Part shown: one piece after another, positions 31,705 to 40,753 of the stretch
Numbering within the stretch: the stretch's first letter is position 1
How the letters are laid out: each line of letters opens with the position of its first letter
NCBI RefSeq assembly: GCF_016134045.1
Contig: NZ_CP065915.1
Span: forward strand, 2,170,001 to 2,234,000
From: Pelagovum pacificum
GTDB lineage: Bacteria; Pseudomonadota; Alphaproteobacteria; Rhodobacterales; Rhodobacteraceae
Length of the DNA stretch: 64,000 nucleotides
Direction: 5' to 3'
Made by a program: the position numbers and the translations under genes
Notes under the pieces: model-generated
What the model saw: only the letters and a program-made list of their open reading frames with translations
What the model was told of the DNA's origin: nothing
Database searches by the model: none

Positions 31705-32925
31705 ATGACCAGTGCACCGCTCGTCCGGTTCTTCGACCGGACCACCCCACCCCACATCTCGACGCTGATCCTGATCGCCGGTCTCGCGGCGCTCAACATG
31801 TCGGTCTTCCTGCCGTCGCTGTCGGGGATGGCGGACTATTTCGCCGTCGATTACGCGGTGATGCAGCTGGCCGTCTCGCTCTACCTCGCGACGACGGCGG
31901 TGCTGCAACTGGTGATAGGCCCCCTGTCGGACCGGTTCGGGCGACGTCCGGTGATGGTGGGGGCGATCCTGATCTTCCTCGTCGCGACGCTCGGCTGCCT
32001 CTTCGCCCCGACCGCCGTGACGTTCCTAGCCTTCCGTATGGTGCAGGGCGCAATCGTCACCGGCATCGTGCTGGCGCGCGCGATCGTGCGCGACATGGTC
32101 CCCGCCGACCAGGCGGCGTCGATGCTCGGCTACGTGACGATGGGAATGGCCCTGATACCGATGATCGGTCCGGTGCTCGGCGGCGTGCTTGACCAGTTCT
32201 ACGGCTGGCAGGCGGTCTACGTCTTCCTGTTTCTCGCCGGCTGCGTCGTGCTGGTGCAGGTCATCGCCGACCAGGGCGAGACGGTGTCGGGCACCGGGAT
32301 CGGCTTTCGCGAACAGGCCCGCACCTGGCCCGAGCTGCTCGCCTCCCAACGCTTCTGGGGCTACACCGCCACAATGGCCTTCGCGAGCGGCGCCTTCTTC
32401 GCCTTTCTCGGCGGGTCGTCCTTCGTGGCCGAGGACATCTTCGGGCTGAGCTCGCTCGGCACCGGCATCGCGCTCGGCGCGCCCGCGATCGGTTACGTGA
32501 TCGGCAACGGCCTCTCGGGGCGCTACTCCACCAAGGTCGGCGTGAACCGGATGGTCCTCGCCGGAACGGGAATCGCCTCGGCCGGCATGGGCACGTCCCT
32601 CCTGCTGGCGCTGATCGGCGTGAACTCGGCCGTGGCCTTCTTCGCCTTCTGCACGACGCTCGGTCTCGGCAACGGAATGACCCTGCCGAACGCGACCGCC
32701 GGACAATTGTCCGTCAGGCCCCACCTCGCGGGTACGGCCTCCGGCCTCGGCGGCGCGATCATGATCGGCGGTGGCGCCGTGCTGTCGGCGCTGGCGGGCG
32801 TCATGCTGTCGACCGAGACCGGCCCCCTGCCCCTCCAGGCGCTGATGTTCGCCGTCTCGGTGTTGTCGATGGTGTCGATCCTGTCGGTGATACGCCGGGA
32901 GAAGCGGCTCGGCCTCGGCACTTGA
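31705..32925 (+). CDS. MFS transporter, Bcr/CflA-type drug efflux
   Basis: 406-residue major facilitator with twelve hydrophobic segments. The family A-motif appears as IGPLSDRFGRRPVMVG between helices 2 and 3, and RMVQGAIVTGIVLARAIVRD lies in helices 4-5, typical of the Bcr/CflA proton-driven multidrug exporters. ATG 31705 is used; an in-frame ATG at 31669 would add twelve residues, and neither has a well-spaced ribosome binding site. It is divergent from pccB and 56 bases before pccR. Substrate unknown. Confidence 0.85.
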   Translation: MTSAPLVRFFDRTTPPHISTLILIAGLAALNMSVFLPSLSGMADYFAVDYAVMQLAVSLYLATTAVLQLVIGPLSDRFGRRPVMVGAILIFLVATLGCLFAPTAVTFLAFRMVQGAIVTGIVLARAIVRDMVPADQAASMLGYVTMGMALIPMIGPVLGGVLDQFYGWQAVYVFLFLAGCVVLVQVIADQGETVSGTGIGFREQARTWPELLASQRFWGYTATMAFASGAFFAFLGGSSFVAEDIFGLSSLGTGIALGAPAIGYVIGNGLSGRYSTKVGVNRMVLAGTGIASAGMGTSLLLALIGVNSAVAFFAFCTTLGLGNGMTLPNATAGQLSVRPHLAGTASGLGGAIMIGGGAVLSALAGVMLSTETGPLPLQALMFAVSVLSMVSILSVIRREKRLGLGT

Positions 32926-32957
32926 TCGCGGGCCTTTGCAGCCGCTAAGCAAGAGCG

Positions 32958-32970
32958 GCAAAGCTGCAAA
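32958..32970 (+). promoter_or_regulatory. candidate PccR operator upstream of pccR
   Basis: GCAAA-GCT-GCAAA, twelve bases before the pccR ATG. A nearby TTTGC at 32936-32940 faces a GCAA at 32949. The position so close to the start suggests autoregulation by blocking transcription. Confidence 0.55.
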
Positions 32971-32981
32971 GGACGGACCGC

Positions 32982-34379
32982 ATGGCCCAGCAGAAACTCT
33001 ATGCCGGCACCCGGCTGCGCGAGCTGCGCACGCGCCATGCCCTGACGCAGAAGGCCTTCGCCGAGCGGCTCGGCGTATCGCTGCCCTACCTGAACCAGAT
33101 GGAGAACAACAATCGCCCGGTCTCCACCGGCGTGGTGCTCGCCCTGGCGCAGGAGTTCTCCTACGACGTGACCGACCTGACCTCGGGCGACGAGGCACGC
33201 CTGATCTCGGACATGCGCGAGGCGCTCGCCGACCCGGTCTTTCCATCCGCGCCGCCGCCGCTGTCGGACCTGAGGCTTGCCGCCTCCAACGCACCGGGCC
33301 TGACGCGCGCGTTTCTCGAACTCCACGCCGCCTACCGGCAGACGCATGAGCGGCTCGCCTCGCTCGACGCTGCGCTCGGGCGGGAGGAGGGCCGCCTCGC
33401 CCCCTCGCCGTGGGAGGAGGTGCGCGACTTCTTCCACTATTGCGACAACTACATCGACCCGGTCGACCGCGCGGCGGAGCGTCTTGCCGGACAGGTGTCC
33501 GACAACCATCCGGAGGGCGCCGCCGCTGCCCTGCTCGAAGCGCGGGGCCTGCGGGTGGTGCTGGGCCGCGACGGGCCGGTCAGGCGTCTCGATCCGGACA
33601 GCCGGACGGTAACGGTCTCGCGCCGCGCCCCCGGCGCGACACGAGCGTTCCAGCTCTGGTTCCAGGTCGCGTTGTCGACGCAGGACGACCTACTGGAAGC
33701 GACGCTGGACCTTGCCCGCTTCCGCACCGCCGAAAGCCGGGCCATCGCAAAGGTCGGGCTCGCCAACTATTTCGCCGGAGCCGCGATGCTGCCCTACACG
33801 CGCTTCGCCGCGGCGGCCGACGAGACCCGCCACGATCTCGAACGGTTGTCCGCGATCTTCGGCGCCTCGCTCGAGCAGGTGGCCCATCGCCTATCGACCC
33901 TGCAGCGCACCGGCGCGAAGGGCGTGCCCTTCTTCTTCGTCCGCGTCGACCAGGCCGGCACGATCACCAAGCGCCACTCGGCCACCGCGCTTCAGTTCGC
34001 GCGCTTCGGCGGCGCCTGCCCGCTCTGGAACGTGCACCGCGCCTTCGAAACGCCGGGCCGCTGGCTGCGCCAACTGGCCGAGACGCCGGACGGCGCGCGT
34101 TACCTCTGCCTCGCCCGCGAGGTGACGAAGCCCGGCGGCGCATGGGGCGTGCCCGACCGGCGCTACGCCATCGGGCTCGGCTGCGAGGTGCGCCATGCCG
34201 GGCGGATGATCCAGGCCGAGGGGCTCGATCTCGACAGCGCGGCGGCGTTCGAGCCGATCGGCATCTCCTGCCGGATCTGCGAGCGGCGCGACTGCCACCA
34301 GCGCTCCGTCCCGCCGCTGGAGCGGCGGCTGTCGGTGGACCCCGACGAGCGCGGGACGCTCCCCTACCGGGTCGAGTGA
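32982..34379 (+). CDS. pccR: short-chain fatty acyl-CoA regulator (ScfR family, PccR-like)
   Basis: 465-residue transcription factor with an N-terminal XRE-type helix-turn-helix (about residues 8-62, LTQKAFAERLGVSLPYLNQM), a central region related to ImmA/IrrE but without a protease HEXXH (FQLWFQVAL in its place), and a C-terminal DUF2083-type part with the cysteine cluster GISCRICERRDCHQRSVP. In Rhodobacter sphaeroides the relative PccR senses the acyl-CoA pool and controls pccB. The location beside pccB and the shared TTTGC sites support that identity here. Start ATG 32982. Confidence 0.88.
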   Translation: MAQQKLYAGTRLRELRTRHALTQKAFAERLGVSLPYLNQMENNNRPVSTGVVLALAQEFSYDVTDLTSGDEARLISDMREALADPVFPSAPPPLSDLRLAASNAPGLTRAFLELHAAYRQTHERLASLDAALGREEGRLAPSPWEEVRDFFHYCDNYIDPVDRAAERLAGQVSDNHPEGAAAALLEARGLRVVLGRDGPVRRLDPDSRTVTVSRRAPGATRAFQLWFQVALSTQDDLLEATLDLARFRTAESRAIAKVGLANYFAGAAMLPYTRFAAAADETRHDLERLSAIFGASLEQVAHRLSTLQRTGAKGVPFFFVRVDQAGTITKRHSATALQFARFGGACPLWNVHRAFETPGRWLRQLAETPDGARYLCLAREVTKPGGAWGVPDRRYAIGLGCEVRHAGRMIQAEGLDLDSAAAFEPIGISCRICERRDCHQRSVPPLERRLSVDPDERGTLPYRVE

Positions 34380-34436
34380 AATGATGGACAAGCGTCCGGC
34401 ACTCGCGGATAACGACTGCAATCAAGGAGGATGTCC

Positions 34437-34877
34437 ATGGAACTCACCGGCACCCGCACCATCGCCGCCGACCGCGAAACGGTCTGGGCAAAGCTCAACG
34501 ATCCCGACGTGCTGAAGGCCTGTGTGCCCGGCTGCGAGGAGCTGACCGGCACGCCCGAGGACGGGTTCGAGGCCGTGGTGAAACAGAAGGTCGGCCCGGT
34601 GAAGGCGACCTTCAAGGGTGCCGTGACCATCGAGAATTCCAACCCGCCCGAGAGCTACCGCCTCGTCGGCGAGGGCAAGGGCGGCGTGGCCGGCTTCGCC
34701 AAGGGCGCGGCCGACGTGAGCCTCGCGGAAGTGCCCGAGGGCACCGAGCTGACCTACAAGGTCGACGCGCAGGTCGGCGGTAAGCTCGCCCAGCTCGGCA
34801 ACCGGATCGTCGGCGGGTTCGCCCGCAAGATGGCGGACGAGTTCTTCGAACGCTTCCAGGCGCAGGTCGAGGGCTGA
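34437..34877 (+). CDS. CoxG-like SRPBCC protein
   Basis: 146 residues of the carbon monoxide dehydrogenase subunit G (CoxG) branch of the START/SRPBCC fold. Characteristic features are the opening MELTGTRTIAADRETVW, the ACVPGCEELT loop, KVGPVKATFKG and the GGKLAQLGNR segment near the end. It lacks the C-terminal membrane anchor of true CoxG. AGGAGG sits six bases before ATG 34437, so the ATG at 34431 directly after it is unlikely. No cox genes are nearby; the role is unknown. Confidence 0.85.
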   Translation: MELTGTRTIAADRETVWAKLNDPDVLKACVPGCEELTGTPEDGFEAVVKQKVGPVKATFKGAVTIENSNPPESYRLVGEGKGGVAGFAKGAADVSLAEVPEGTELTYKVDAQVGGKLAQLGNRIVGGFARKMADEFFERFQAQVEG

Positions 34878-34947
34878 GGCCCCGACGGGGGCGGCCGGTC
34901 AGCGGTTTTCGCAGCAATGCGGCCCGCCTCTCGGCCGCGCACACGGT

Positions 34948-35601
34948 TCAGTTTCTCGGCGCGCGCCACCCTGCCGCCTCGGCCTCCTCTACGGAGCAGA
35001 ACCAGCGCTCGCCCCGCTCCAGCGTGATGCGCGTGTCGGCATAGCTCGCGTCGCCGGGGCGGTGGTAAATGCGACCGCTGGAAGAGACGTTTCCCTTGAT
35101 GTCGCAGCCCGCCGGCGCCGGATCGGACGGTCCGGGCTGCCGCTGTTCGGCGCGGTACTCCGCCGGCGTCTGCACCTCTCCCGACCAGAGGCCCGCGCCG
35201 CGCACCGCCGCGTCCTTCTCGGCGGTGTCGTACATCATCGAATAGTCGCGGTAGGCGAAGGCCAGCCCGTTGGTGACGAGCCAGTCACCCACGTCCACGC
35301 CCCCCGCGGTGCAGATCGCGACGATCCGCCCGTACCGGTCGATGTCCTGCTCGACGCAGCGCGCAGCCTCTCCCCCGAAGGTCGCCTCGGTCACTGCCGT
35401 GACCCACGCCCCGCAGTCCCAGGTCGCGCCATCGTCGCGCGTGCAGGTCTGGCCCTGTTCCGGCGCGTCGATGCCGAACAGCCGGATGTCCGCGCCGGCG
35501 ACCTCGAACGTGTCACCATCCTTGACGCGGATGGTGCCGGAGACGTCGGCGAGCGCGGGCGTGGCCGCGAGGGCGAGGCAGATGAGGGAAATCGAACGCA
35601 T
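34948..35601 (-). CDS. exported thermonuclease-like protein (SNase domain)
   Basis: 217 residues with a signal peptide (MRSISLICLALAATPALA) and a staphylococcal-nuclease fold (about residues 22-130): RVKDGDTFEVAG, RLFGIDAPEQGQ, EQDIDRYGRIVAIC and GLAFAYRDYS carry the family's catalytic Arg/Glu/Asp positions. An extra C-terminal part with CDIKGNVSSSGRIYHRPG looks like a thermonuclease-associated excalibur-like tail. Expected to be periplasmic or secreted. Its upstream region is the nested palindrome at 35610-35667. Confidence 0.82.
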   Translation of the reverse strand: MRSISLICLALAATPALADVSGTIRVKDGDTFEVAGADIRLFGIDAPEQGQTCTRDDGATWDCGAWVTAVTEATFGGEAARCVEQDIDRYGRIVAICTAGGVDVGDWLVTNGLAFAYRDYSMMYDTAEKDAAVRGAGLWSGEVQTPAEYRAEQRQPGPSDPAPAGCDIKGNVSSSGRIYHRPGDASYADTRITLERGERWFCSVEEAEAAGWRAPRN

Positions 35602-35609
35602 GTCCGGCA

Positions 35610-35667
35610 AACTGTCCGACACCGGACGCCCGGACAATAGCGGACACGCGTCCGGTAACGGACAGTT
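35610..35667. repeat. nested GTCCG/CGGAC palindrome upstream of the nuclease gene
   Basis: Nine-base perfect arms AACTGTCCG (35610-35618) and CGGACAGTT (35659-35667) enclose further copies: GTCCG-ACAC-CGGAC (35614-35627) and GTCCG-GTAA-CGGAC (35650-35663), plus CGGACA at 35631 and 35641. It lies between two minus-strand genes, at the nuclease promoter position. A related motif recurs at 54304-54317 and 54352-54365. Confidence 0.7.
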
Positions 35668-35672
35668 GCAGC

Positions 35673-36581
35673 CTAGCGGTCAGTCGTCGGTTGCCGCACG
35701 GCGGACGCCCGTCGCGCCCGCGCCTCGCGCCAGGTGATGAAGCTCACCGCCGCGACGATGATCGCACCCCCGATCAGGACCCAGCCGTCGACCGGCTCTC
35801 CGAACACCAGCGCACCAAGCATCAGCGCCCAGATCAGCTGCAGAAAGATCGCCGGCTGCGTCACGGTCAGCGGCGCGGCGGCAAAGGCGCGGGTCATCGC
35901 GTAATGCCCCGCCGTGGCGAAACAGGCGCAGACGAACAGCCAGAAGATGTCCCCCCACCCCGGCGGCACCCAGACCACCAGAGCGAAGGGTGCGAGGCCG
36001 ATCGCCACGGTGATCGACAACATGCCGACGACGACCACCGCGCTCACCTCGTCGGCCAGCACCTTCATCGCCATGTAGGACGAGGCGAACATCAGCGCCG
36101 TGCCGATCATCGCGATGTGCCCGATCTCCACCTCCCGGAAGCCGGGCCGGATGATGAGCAAGCCGCCGAGCAGCGCCACCAGCACCGCGACGAGGCGACG
36201 GGGCGGCAGCTCCTCCTTCAGGATCAGCGCCGCGCCGAGCGTGGTGAAGACGGGGTTGAGGAAGTTCAGCGCCGTCACTTCCGCGATGGTGATCTGGGTC
36301 ATCGAGTAGAACCACAGGATCACGCCGAGTGTCTGGAACAGCCCCCGCACCGAGAACAGCACCAGCTGCCGCCGGGTGAGCCGTGCGGCGAGGATCGGCC
36401 GGATCAACGGGATCAGGAAGACGAGGCCGAGAATGTAGCGGATGAAGGCCGACTGCGCCGCCGGGAGATCGTCACCGACATGCTTCACCACCGCCGTCAC
36501 GCCGACGAAACAGAAGCCGGTGACGATCATCCAGGCGATTCCCGCCGTCGGCGTGGCGCGGGACGTGTCGGTGACGCTCAT
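35673..36581 (-). CDS. EamA family transporter (DMT superfamily exporter)
   Basis: 302-residue inner-membrane protein with ten hydrophobic segments arranged as two EamA repeats (about residues 15-145 and 155-285). Conserved landmarks are RYILGLVFLIPLIRP, EVTALNFLNPVFTTLGAALI and, in the second half, PAIFLQLIWALMLGALVFGE. DMT exporters move metabolites such as amino acids; the substrate here is not evident. ATG 36581 overlaps the stop of the glutamine amidotransferase gene (ATGA), so they are co-translated. Confidence 0.85.
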   Translation of the reverse strand: MSVTDTSRATPTAGIAWMIVTGFCFVGVTAVVKHVGDDLPAAQSAFIRYILGLVFLIPLIRPILAARLTRRQLVLFSVRGLFQTLGVILWFYSMTQITIAEVTALNFLNPVFTTLGAALILKEELPPRRLVAVLVALLGGLLIIRPGFREVEIGHIAMIGTALMFASSYMAMKVLADEVSAVVVVGMLSITVAIGLAPFALVVWVPPGWGDIFWLFVCACFATAGHYAMTRAFAAAPLTVTQPAIFLQLIWALMLGALVFGEPVDGWVLIGGAIIVAAVSFITWREARARRASAVRQPTTDR

Positions 36582-37309
36582 CCGTAACGTTCGACGAAGC
36601 GGGCGAGGATCGTCTCGGGCACGGTGACGTCGGCGGTGCGGCACATGGCGATCAGGTCCTCCGCCGTCTCGGGCGGGAAGTAGCCGCGATCCTTGTAGAT
36701 GCGGATCCGCGTCTCGAACCCGGCGGCGTCGGCCTCCGGGTGGAACTGGGTGGCGTAGACGTTCGCGCCGGTGCGGATCATCTGGAACGGACAGGCGTCC
36801 GAGCTCAACAGCGCCACAGCGCCGTCCGGCAGCGCCTGCAACGCCTCCTTGTGGCCGACGAAGGCGTCGAACGCCTCCGGCACGCCGGCGAGCAGCGGAT
36901 CGGCGCGGCCCGCATCCGTGACGCGGCAGGTCGAGGTGCCGACAGCCTCGCCGTAGCGCGCCTTGCCGACCTCGCCGCCAAGCGCGTGACCGAGGATGCC
37001 GATGCCGTAGCAGCAGCCAAGGAAGGGAATGTCCCGGGCGATGATCTCGGGCATAAGCGACAGGCAGGCGGCCTCGATCTTCGCCTCGGCGGGCGACTTG
37101 TCTTCCGGCGGGTCGCTGACGCACCCGGGACCGCCGCCGACGATGACGCCGCTGATCCCGGCGAGCGGATCGTCGGGCAACGGCTCCTGCTCCAGCCGGA
37201 CGCGGGTCACGTCGCCCTCCGACAGCCCGCCCTTGGCGAGGAAGGCCGCGAACTCGTCGTCGGCGGCCGCCGTCTCGGGGCGCAGCTGCAGGATCAGGAA
37301 GCGGCTCAT
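36578..37309 (-). CDS. type 1 glutamine amidotransferase (GMP synthase glutaminase-like)
   Basis: 243-residue class I glutaminase domain standing alone. The nucleophile elbow is FLGCCYGIGILGHALGG (nucleophile Cys near residue 99), and the partner His/Glu are in ATQFHPEADAAGF. Such stand-alone domains resemble GuaA N-termini and gamma-glutamyl-hydrolysing enzymes. It is coupled to the downstream EamA gene by overlapping codons, hinting that the exporter handles a related metabolite, though that is inference. Confidence 0.85.
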   Translation of the reverse strand: MSRFLILQLRPETAAADDEFAAFLAKGGLSEGDVTRVRLEQEPLPDDPLAGISGVIVGGGPGCVSDPPEDKSPAEAKIEAACLSLMPEIIARDIPFLGCCYGIGILGHALGGEVGKARYGEAVGTSTCRVTDAGRADPLLAGVPEAFDAFVGHKEALQALPDGAVALLSSDACPFQMIRTGANVYATQFHPEADAAGFETRIRIYKDRGYFPPETAEDLIAMCRTADVTVPETILARFVERYG

Positions 37310-37417
37310 GTCCCGGTGATTAGCCGCCGCTGACCGTCTTTACCATAGCCCGCAGAGCTTGCCCCGGCAGGGAATTCCGCGATAAGAGGCGCCGATCAGA
37401 TTTACGAGGACGAGACC

Positions 37418-38167
37418 ATGGCCGGCCATTCCAAATGGGCGAACATCCAGCACCGCAAGGGGCGCCAGGACGCCGCCCGCTCCAAGCTCTTCTCCAAGCT
37501 CGCCAAGGAGATCACCGTCGCCGCCAAGATGGGCGACCCGGACCCCGACAAGAACCCGCGCCTTCGCCTCGCCGTGAAGGAAGCGAAGTCGAGCTCGGTG
37601 CCGAAGGACGTGATCGACCGCGCCATCAAGAAGGCGATCGGCGGCGATGCGGAGAACTACGAGGAAATCCGCTACGAAGGCTACGGGCCCAACGGGGTCG
37701 CGGTGATCGTCGAGGCGATGACAGACAACCGCAACCGCACCGCCTCCACCGTGCGCTCCACCTTCTCCAAGAACGGCGGCAACCTCGGCGAGACGGGGTC
37801 GGTCGGCTTCATGTTCGAACGCAAGGGCCAGGTGGTCTACCCGGCCGGTGCGGGTGACGCCGACGACATCATGATGGCCGCGATCGAAGCCGGCGCCGAG
37901 GACGTGGAAAGCGGTGAGGACGGACATGTCGTCTGGTGCGCCGACACCGACCTCAACGATGTGTCGAGCGCGCTCGAAGAGCAGCTCGGCGAATCCGAGA
38001 CGACCAAGCTCGTCTGGCGCCCCACCACGACGACGGAACTCGACCTCGAAGGCCTGCAGAAGCTGATGAAGCTGGTCGAGGCGCTGGAAGACGACGACGA
38101 CGTGCAAAACGTCACGACGAACTTCGAAGCCGCCGACGACGTGATGGACGCCTACGCCGCCGCCTGA
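37418..38167 (+). CDS. YebC/PmpR family regulatory protein
   Basis: 249-residue YebC-type protein, beginning with the invariant [18 protein letters not shown] and continuing with [39 protein letters not shown] and [18 protein letters not shown]. Family members act as DNA-binding regulators or, in recent work, as translation factors that ease ribosome stalling at proline runs. Start ATG 37418. It is monocistronic with a family B repeat behind it. Confidence 0.93.
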   Translation: MAGHSKWANIQHRKGRQDAARSKLFSKLAKEITVAAKMGDPDPDKNPRLRLAVKEAKSSSVPKDVIDRAIKKAIGGDAENYEEIRYEGYGPNGVAVIVEAMTDNRNRTASTVRSTFSKNGGNLGETGSVGFMFERKGQVVYPAGAGDADDIMMAAIEAGAEDVESGEDGHVVWCADTDLNDVSSALEEQLGESETTKLVWRPTTTTELDLEGLQKLMKLVEALEDDDDVQNVTTNFEAADDVMDAYAAA

Positions 38168-38183
38168 GGCGACCCGGCGCTCG

Positions 38184-38255
38184 CTCATCTGGCCGAAAAT
38201 ACCTCTCGGGGAGAGCTCGAGAGGGGCAGACAGCCCCTCTCGATCCGCCGGATCG
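38184..38255 (-). repeat. dispersed intergenic repeat, family B copy 3
   Basis: Minus-strand reading: GATCCGCCGGATC inverted repeat, then the ten-base stem CGAGAGGGGC / GCCCCTCTCG (38218-38242), then CCCCGAGAGGTATTTTCGGC and CAGATGAG (38184-38211). It sits 16 bases after the yebC stop, between yebC and chrA (both plus). Confidence 0.75.
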
Positions 38256-38346
38256 ACCGGGTGCCCCGACAGACCCTCTGTGAAGCTTTGATGACCGGGC
38301 GCCAAGCCGCTTGCCAAGTGGCGTTCCCGCCCCGATCAGGGGTTGC

Positions 38347-39612
38347 ATGACCACAGACCGCCCCGCCCCCGGCCCTCCCGCGCTGTTCCGTATCTTCGGC
38401 CGCATCGGCGTGCTGTCCTTCGGCGGGCCCGCCGCGCAGATCGCGCTGATGCACCGCACGCTGGTGGACGAACAGCGCTGGCTCACCGAAGCGCAGTTCC
38501 TGCGCGCCCTCTCCTTCTGCATGTTGCTGCCCGGCCCCGAGGCGATGCAGCTGGCGACCTATGCCGGCTGGCGCGTGCGCGGCATTTCCGGCGGACTGGT
38601 GGCGGGCGGGCTCTTCGTGTTGCCGGGAGCGCTGGTCATCATAGGCCTGGCCTACGCCTATGCCGCGCTCGGGGACGTGCCGCTGGTGCAGGCGGCGTTT
38701 CTTGGCATCAAGGCGACGGTGATCGTGATCGTGTTGCAGGCGATCCTGAAACTCTCCGCCCGCGCGCTGAAGGGGGCGGAGCCGGTGGCGCTCGCCATGC
38801 TCGCCTTCCTCGCGCTGTTCCTGTTCGACGCGCCGTTCCCGCTGGTGATCGGACTGGCCGCGCTCTGGGGCGCGCTGCGGGCCGGCACAGCGGACGAGTC
38901 GCCGCCGCCGGCGCGGCTCGACGGGGCCCGCACGCTTCGGATCGCGGGCGCTGGCGTCGCGCTCTGGGCCGCTCCGATCGCGGTGGCCTGGGCGGCGGGA
39001 TCGGAGCTGCTGCTGGCCCTCGGGCTGTTCTTCTCGAAGCTCGCTGTCGTGACCTTCGGCGGGGCCTATGCCGTGCTCGCCTACATGAGCCAGGAGGTGG
39101 TGACCGGGCGCGGCTGGCTGAGCGCGGAGCAGATGCTAGACGCGCTGGGGCTGGCGGAGACGACGCCGGGACCGCTGATCCTCGTCACCCAATTCGTCGG
39201 CCAGCTGACCGGACAGGACGCGGGCGGCCCCGTGCTGGCGCTCGCGGCGTCGCTGATGACGCTGTGGGTGACCTTCGTGCCCTGCTTCATCTGGATCTTC
39301 GCCGGCGCGCCGCTGATCGACTGGCTGGAGAGCCAGCCGCGCATCGCCGCGGCGCTGCGGGCGATCACGGCGGCGGTGGTCGGGGTGATCGCCAACCTTT
39401 CCGTCTGGTTCGCGGCGCACGTGCTGTTCGGCGAGGTCGGGCGCGTCGAGTCGGGACTGCTGTCGGTGGTCGCGCCCAGCCCCGGCAGCTTCTCGCCGCT
39501 GGCGCTCGGCCTTACGGTTGTGGCGGGGATCCTGCTTCTCGCGCTGCGCTGGCCGCTCCTGGCGGTGCTGGGCCTGATGGCCGGGACCGGGGTGGTCGCC
39601 GGGCTTCTCTGA
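38347..39612 (+). CDS. chrA: chromate efflux transporter, long-chain CHR family
   Basis: 421-residue membrane protein with the chromate-transporter domain duplicated head to tail (about residues 15-190 and 220-410). First-half signature LSFGGPAAQIALMHR and LLPGPEAMQLATYAGW; second half VTFGGAYAVLAYMSQE and AETTPGPLILVTQFVGQ. Exports chromate (and probably other oxyanions) by proton motive force. ATG 38347 is used because the conserved N-terminus follows. Confidence 0.9.
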   Translation: MTTDRPAPGPPALFRIFGRIGVLSFGGPAAQIALMHRTLVDEQRWLTEAQFLRALSFCMLLPGPEAMQLATYAGWRVRGISGGLVAGGLFVLPGALVIIGLAYAYAALGDVPLVQAAFLGIKATVIVIVLQAILKLSARALKGAEPVALAMLAFLALFLFDAPFPLVIGLAALWGALRAGTADESPPPARLDGARTLRIAGAGVALWAAPIAVAWAAGSELLLALGLFFSKLAVVTFGGAYAVLAYMSQEVVTGRGWLSAEQMLDALGLAETTPGPLILVTQFVGQLTGQDAGGPVLALAASLMTLWVTFVPCFIWIFAGAPLIDWLESQPRIAAALRAITAAVVGVIANLSVWFAAHVLFGEVGRVESGLLSVVAPSPGSFSPLALGLTVVAGILLLALRWPLLAVLGLMAGTGVVAGLL

Positions 39613-39676
39613 TGCCCCTTTTCCTCGCTCCCGAATCCCTTATGCTGGCGGCATCGGCAGGGAAGGACCGTCAGAC

Positions 39677-40150
39677 GTGAGCCAATCCATCGACTACGGA
39701 AACCTGATGCACAAGGCCATGCGCGGCCTTATCCAGCAGGTGTTGGAGAAGGTTGGGCAGGAGGGTCTGCCGGGCAACCACCACTTCTTCATCACCTTCG
39801 ACACGATGCATCCCGACGTCGAGATCGCCGACTGGCTGTCCGACCGTTACCCGGACGAGATGACGGTCGTGATGCAGCACTGGTTCGACAATCTCGAGGT
39901 CACCGACGACGGGTTCTCCGTCACGCTGAACTTCGGCGACAGCCCCGAGCCGCTCTATATCCCCTACGACGCGATCCGCACCTTCGTGGACCCCTCGGTC
40001 GAGTTCGGCCTGCGCTTCGAGACGCAGGACGACGAGGAAGAGGACGATGCCGAGGAAGCGCCGATGCAGGAGATGGTCGAGGACGATCCCGACGACGAGC
40101 CGCCCCGCAAGGACGCCGAGGTCGTGAGCCTCGACCGGTTCCGCAAGTAA
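39677..40150 (+). CDS. sspB: SspB family ClpXP adaptor
   Basis: 157-residue SspB-like protein that should tether ssrA-tagged and other substrates to ClpXP. The folded part (about residues 1-110) includes the alphaproteobacterial motif NHHFFITFDTMHPDVEI and VMQHWFDNLEV. A flexible acidic tail follows, ending in VVSLDRFRK, the short hydrophobic/basic ClpX-binding peptide. It starts at GTG 39677 behind GGAAGGA. A small kinase gene follows after four bases. Confidence 0.9.
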   Translation: MSQSIDYGNLMHKAMRGLIQQVLEKVGQEGLPGNHHFFITFDTMHPDVEIADWLSDRYPDEMTVVMQHWFDNLEVTDDGFSVTLNFGDSPEPLYIPYDAIRTFVDPSVEFGLRFETQDDEEEDDAEEAPMQEMVEDDPDDEPPRKDAEVVSLDRFRK

Positions 40151-40154
40151 TCCC

Positions 40155-40697
40155 GTGATCCTGATGCTGAACGGCCCGTTCGGGGCCGGGAAGACGACGG
40201 TGGCGACCGCGCTTGCCGCGCGATTGCCCGATGCGATGCTCTACGATCCCGAAGTCGTGGGCCTTCATGCGCGCGACCTCACGGCGGGCATCCTGCCGGC
40301 TTACGAGGCGACGGACGATTTCCAGGACATCCGGCTCTGGCCCGACCTCGTGGTCGCGACGGCCGGACTGATCCACGCCCGCTACGGGCGGTCCCTGATC
40401 GTGCCGATGACGCTCGACGACCCGGACCGGCTGGCGCGGATCCGGGAGGGGTTCCGGGAGATCGATCCCCGGACGCACCATGTCTGCCTGATGGCACCGC
40501 TCGACGTGCTGCTGGAGCGCCTTCGCGCGCGCGAGGTCCCGGCCGGGGCCGATCCGGCGCAAAGCTGGCGCTGGGCCGAGCGGCGCGCGACCGAGAGCCG
40601 GGCGGCGCTCGCGGCAGCGCAGTTCGGGCCACATGTCGCAAGCCACGGCCGCCCGGTCGAAGAGACGATTGCGGAGATCCTGCGCCTCGTGGCGTGA
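40155..40697 (+). CDS. AAA/P-loop kinase-like protein (TmrB-like)
   Basis: 180-residue single-domain P-loop protein. Walker A is [12 protein letters not shown] at residues 6-17, followed by [22 protein letters not shown] and a lid-like arginine-rich region ([21 protein letters not shown]). This pattern resembles the tunicamycin-resistance protein TmrB and small kinases. GTG start at 40155, four bases after the sspB stop, so it is probably co-transcribed. Substrate unknown. Confidence 0.75.
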   Translation: MILMLNGPFGAGKTTVATALAARLPDAMLYDPEVVGLHARDLTAGILPAYEATDDFQDIRLWPDLVVATAGLIHARYGRSLIVPMTLDDPDRLARIREGFREIDPRTHHVCLMAPLDVLLERLRAREVPAGADPAQSWRWAERRATESRAALAAAQFGPHVASHGRPVEETIAEILRLVA

Positions 40698-40753
40698 TCC
40701 GGCGGTGCACCTGCGGTGCGCTCTGTCAGCCCTCCCTGCCGGTCGGGCCGCGT

